Assembly (NCBI RefSeq): GCF_022378355.1
Contig: NZ_JAKMAJ010000001.1
Location: 248,001-312,000, forward strand
Direction: 5' to 3'
DNA length: 64,000 bases
From: Brenneria bubanii
GTDB taxonomy: Bacteria; Pseudomonadota; Gammaproteobacteria; Enterobacterales; Enterobacteriaceae
Shown: in pieces, positions 62,553-64,000 of the stretch
How the letters are laid out: the number at the start of each line of letters is the position of its first letter
Position numbering within the stretch: the first letter of the stretch is position 1
Made by a program: the position numbers and the translations under genes
The notes under the pieces: generated by a model
What the model was told of the DNA's origin: nothing
The model's input: only the letters and a program-made list of their open reading frames with translations
The model's database searches: none

Positions 62553-63839
62553 TTATTGGTTATAAGCATTCTCGCCGTGACTGTTGACGTCCAGACCTTC
62601 GCGTTCCTGTTCTTCAGGTACACGCAGACCAACGACCATATCAGCAATTTTGAAAGCGATGAAAGATACAACGCCAGTCCACACGAAGCAGACAACCACG
62701 CTGAATAGCTGGACCCAAACCTGATGGGCCATGGTTACGCCTTCCGCATAACCCACGCCGCCCAGAGATGCGGAAGTGAATACGCCGGTCAGAATACAAC
62801 CCACGATACCGCAGACGCCATGAACGCCGAACACATCACAGGGATCATCAACACGCAGCCATCTTTTCAGTACGGTTACACCCCACAGGCCAGCGATACC
62901 ACCAGCGATACCGATGATCAATGCGCCACCGACACCGACATACCCCGCCGCCGGCGTAATGGCGACCAGGCCGGCAAGACAGCCAGAACACGCGCCTAAC
63001 AGCGAAGGCTTGCCGCGCACCATCCACTCACCGGCAACCCATGCCAGAATAGCGGCGGCGGTAGCAACAACCGTATTCAGGAAAGCCAGACCAGCGATCT
63101 CGTTTGCCGCACCGGCAGAACCGGCGTTGAAACCAAACCAGCCGATGTACAGAATCGCGGTGCCGATGAATACCATGGGAAGATTATGCGGTTTAAGCGC
63201 TTCTTTACCGAAACCAGCGCGTTTACCCAACAGATAAGCGCCGACCAGACCGGCAACAGCGGCGTTGATGTGCACCACGGTACCGCCAGCAAAGTCCAGA
63301 GCACCGTCAGCAGCCAGATAACCGCCGCCCCATACCATGTGAGTCATCGGCAGGTAAGAGAAAGTCAGCCACAGCGCAACGAAAATCAGCACCGCGGAGA
63401 AACGAACGCGCTCAGCAATGGCGCCGACAATCAACCCTACGGTGATACAGGCGAAAGAGGCCTGATAGGCGACGTGAACGTACTGATAGAACGTGCCAGT
63501 GATCGAATTAATGGCGATCCCCTTCAGCATAAAGCTGGAGAAACCACCGAAGAATGCGTTGCCTTCGCTAAAGGCCAGGCTATAGCCATAGATAACCCAT
63601 AAAACACAGACTAACGCGAAAGAGACAAACACCTGCGATAACATGGAGAGGACGTTCTTAGAACGAATCAGACCGCCATAAAACAACGCAATTCCAGGTA
63701 TAGTCATAAAAAGTACCAACGCGGTACAAATCATAATAAAAGCATTATCTGCTTTATCGATCGTTGGCGCGGCAGCCATAGCCCAGGACGGGAGCAAAGC
63801 AGCCACACCAAGACCCAATGAGGAGACAAGTTTTTTCAT
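62553..63839 (-). CDS. amtB: Ammonium transporter AmtB
   Basis: Trimeric inner-membrane ammonium channel, plugged by GlnK when nitrogen is plentiful. It has 428 residues as in E. coli. A cleaved signal peptide (to WAMA) precedes eleven membrane helices. The twin histidines are in GGTVVHINA and FGVHGVCG, and the C-terminal tail EEQEREGLDVNSHGENAY binds GlnK. ATG 63839 has GGATGG 6-7 nt upstream; an ATG two codons before overlaps it. It follows glnK in the usual nitrogen-controlled glnK-amtB operon, whose promoter lies outside the window. Confidence 0.98.
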   Translation of the reverse strand: MKKLVSSLGLGVAALLPSWAMAAAPTIDKADNAFIMICTALVLFMTIPGIALFYGGLIRSKNVLSMLSQVFVSFALVCVLWVIYGYSLAFSEGNAFFGGFSSFMLKGIAINSITGTFYQYVHVAYQASFACITVGLIVGAIAERVRFSAVLIFVALWLTFSYLPMTHMVWGGGYLAADGALDFAGGTVVHINAAVAGLVGAYLLGKRAGFGKEALKPHNLPMVFIGTAILYIGWFGFNAGSAGAANEIAGLAFLNTVVATAAAILAWVAGEWMVRGKPSLLGACSGCLAGLVAITPAAGYVGVGGALIIGIAGGIAGLWGVTVLKRWLRVDDPCDVFGVHGVCGIVGCILTGVFTSASLGGVGYAEGVTMAHQVWVQLFSVVVCFVWTGVVSFIAFKIADMVVGLRVPEEQEREGLDVNSHGENAYNQ

Positions 63840-63875
63840 TTTCATCCATCCCTATTAACCAATCTAAGTCAGGTG

Positions 63876-64000
63876 TTAAAGTGCGGCTTCGTCAGTTTCG
63901 CCAGTACGAATACGAATAACCCTTTGTAATTCAGCGACAAAAATCTTTCCGTCACCAATTTTTCCGGTATAGGCCGCTTTACTGATTACATCAATGACTT
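63876..64000 (-). CDS. glnK: Nitrogen regulatory PII protein GlnK (5' part outside window)
   Basis: The last 41 codons of a PII signalling protein. The visible end, with [16 protein letters not shown] and [15 protein letters not shown], matches the GlnK C-terminus, including the [10 protein letters not shown] nucleotide-binding loop. It is cut by the window edge. GlnK binds ATP/ADP and 2-oxoglutarate and, when not uridylylated, blocks AmtB. It lies 36 nt upstream of amtB on the same strand, the standard operon. GlnB is excluded by this linkage and by the terminal sequence. Confidence 0.95.
   Translation of the reverse strand, partial: VIDVISKAAYTGKIGDGKIFVAELQRVIRIRTGETDEAAL

Overview
This window is a stretch of enterobacterial chromosome. 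Nearly every protein closely resembles a named Escherichia coli counterpart in length and motifs, and several blocks keep the E. coli gene order. The gene mix suggests a member of the Pectobacteriaceae (Brenneria, Dickeya or Lonsdalea type): a cellulose cluster with bcsD and a proline-rich bcsO-like first gene, Zur-box-controlled zinc-free L31/L36 ribosomal proteins, and btsT-yjiX-yjiA. The family is an inference from remembered gene content. I see no phage, insertion sequence, integron, CRISPR array or tRNA.

Layout. 1-6549: rcsC (3' end cut by the window edge), gyrA and divergent ubiG. 7050-10905: nrdA-nrdB-yfaE, the aerobic ribonucleotide reductase and its ferredoxin, behind a promoter with a DnaA box and two NrdR boxes. 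11154-16320: qmcA-ybbJ, cueR and copA, with a textbook CueR operator, a broken small membrane gene, and a copA carrying three metal-binding domains and a programmed -1 frameshift signal. 16431-26112: ybaP, ybaK, the btsT-yjiX-yjiA pyruvate-uptake operon, ushA and ybaL. 26288-37666: an eleven-kilobase cellulose operon read leftward as bcsO-like, bcsQ, bcsA, bcsB, bcsC, bcsD, bcsZ. 37871-47816: hemH, adk, agp, htpG, recR, ybaB, dnaX (tau/gamma frameshift), apt and ybaN, all leftward. 48160-57579: priC, ybaM/rsmS, mscK, acrR and acrAB with its AcrR operator. 57775-64000: rpmE2, rpmJ2, tomB-hha, 4.5S RNA, atl, ybaY, tesB, amtB and the 3' end of glnK.

Compared with E. coli the order is a mosaic. 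The rcsC-gyrA-ubiG-nrd block joins directly to the qmcA-to-glnK block, and three cargo regions (btsT-yjiX-yjiA, the bcs operon, agp) sit inside the latter. Functional sets are copper control (cueR/copA), dNTP supply and replication (nrdAB, dnaX, priC, recR), envelope efflux and osmotic safety (acrRAB, mscK), nitrogen uptake (glnK-amtB), and surface polysaccharide with biofilm control (rcsC, bcs, tomB-hha).

No wholly new multi-gene system is evident. The most interesting signals are at nucleotide level: a -1 frameshift cassette in copA with a perfect 14-bp stem that would make a two-domain copper chaperone; the conserved dnaX frameshift cassette; five tandem hairpins between nrdA and nrdB; a long structured leader before ybaL; a BcsR-like domain with a proline-rich tail at the head of the cellulose operon; and an alanine-rich, two-cysteine segment in BcsC.
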